Origin: Phycisphaerae bacterium
Lineage (GTDB): Bacteria; Planctomycetota; Phycisphaerae; Sedimentisphaerales; Anaerobacaceae
NCBI GenBank assembly: GCA_030602845.1
Contig: JAUVYZ010000026.1
Coordinates: 1-12,058, forward strand
DNA: 12,058 nt
Direction of reading: 5' to 3'
In this document: piece after piece, positions 11,965-12,058 of the stretch
How the letters are laid out: each line of letters starts with the position of its first letter
Numbering within the stretch: the stretch's first letter is position 1
Position numbers and translations under genes: made by a program
The notes under the pieces: model-generated
Databases searched by the model: none
What the model was told of the DNA's origin: nothing
Seen by the model: only the letters and a program-made list of their open reading frames with translations

Positions 11965-12058
11965 TTAAGCCGAGTTTTTATTCTCTCCGGCGTTGTTTTT
12001 AGCTGAAAGTTCGTTCTTCAAGTAGTATTTTCGATGTAACAGGCCGCGAATTATCCAG
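11965..12058 (-). CDS. Possible C-terminal end of a minus-strand gene (partial)
   Basis: One minus-strand frame is open from the window edge (12057) to a TAA at 11967-11965, giving 30 residues: WIIRGLLHRKYYLKNELSAK followed by a Lys/Asn-rich tail. The hydrophobic-then-basic start and polar tail look like a protein C-terminus, and the other two minus-strand frames close sooner. Thirty codons can stay open by chance, so this is tentative. If real, the gene converges on the membrane-protein gene and the hairpin at 11902-11931 lies between them. Confidence 0.3.
   Translation of the reverse strand, partial: WIIRGLLHRKYYLKNELSAKNNAGENKNSA

Noticed and set aside
1..12058. CRISPR arrays, tRNA genes, insertion sequences, toxin-antitoxin or defence genes.
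   Set aside because: I found no regular repeat-spacer pattern, no cloverleaf-like sequence, and no transposase, nuclease or toxin motifs in the supported genes.

Overview
The window reads as an ordinary stretch of chromosome from a free-living, Gram-negative-type bacterium that exports many hydrolases. A member of Planctomycetota (Phycisphaerae-like) is my best guess. It rests on the mix of exported S9 peptidases, a DUF4185-type propeller protein, an NPP-type phosphodiesterase and a beta-helix protein, and on interspersed extragenic repeats of the kind common in such genomes. There is no rRNA or single marker gene here to fix the taxonomy. I saw no tRNA, rRNA, CRISPR array, transposase or phage gene.

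Layout. Positions 1-482 hold the 3' end of a UPF0316 (DUF5698/DUF2179) membrane protein. After it come a low-specificity L-threonine aldolase (598-1638) and a secreted right-handed beta-helix protein (1748-2971). A perfect hairpin and an extragenic repeat separate that gene from an exported prolyl oligopeptidase (S9A) on the minus strand (3042-5201). A 320-base divergent spacer (5202-5521) with candidate promoters facing both ways leads into a plus-strand series. In order these are a YbjQ-family protein (5522-5854), an NPP/alkaline-phosphatase-superfamily lipoprotein with a lysine-rich insertion (5992-7086), a DUF4185-like protein (7211-8335), an S9C-type lipoprotein peptidase 22 bases later (8358-10298), a small conserved GyrI-like protein (10376-10882), and a membrane-anchored protein with two small beta-barrel-like regions (10986-11765). 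The right edge has a strong hairpin, another repeat copy and perhaps the C-terminus of a minus-strand gene.

How the genes fit together. Five products carry export signals: the beta-helix protein, the S9A peptidase, the NPP-like enzyme, the DUF4185-like protein and the S9C-like peptidase. This suggests breakdown of peptides, phosphodiesters and possibly glycans in the periplasm or at the cell surface. The NPP-like, DUF4185-like and S9C-like genes are close and co-directional and may be one transcript. The rest look like neighbours with no evident shared pathway.

Several starts were moved from the longest open frame to ATG codons with better-placed Shine-Dalgarno sequences. In the 10986 gene the longer frame upstream is translated repeat DNA. 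The items most worth a second look are the lysine-rich insertion in the NPP-like enzyme, the possible LSm/SH3-like barrels in the last gene, a perfect 11-bp inverted repeat inside the DUF4185-like gene, and the scattered extragenic repeats. I found no clear new multi-gene system.
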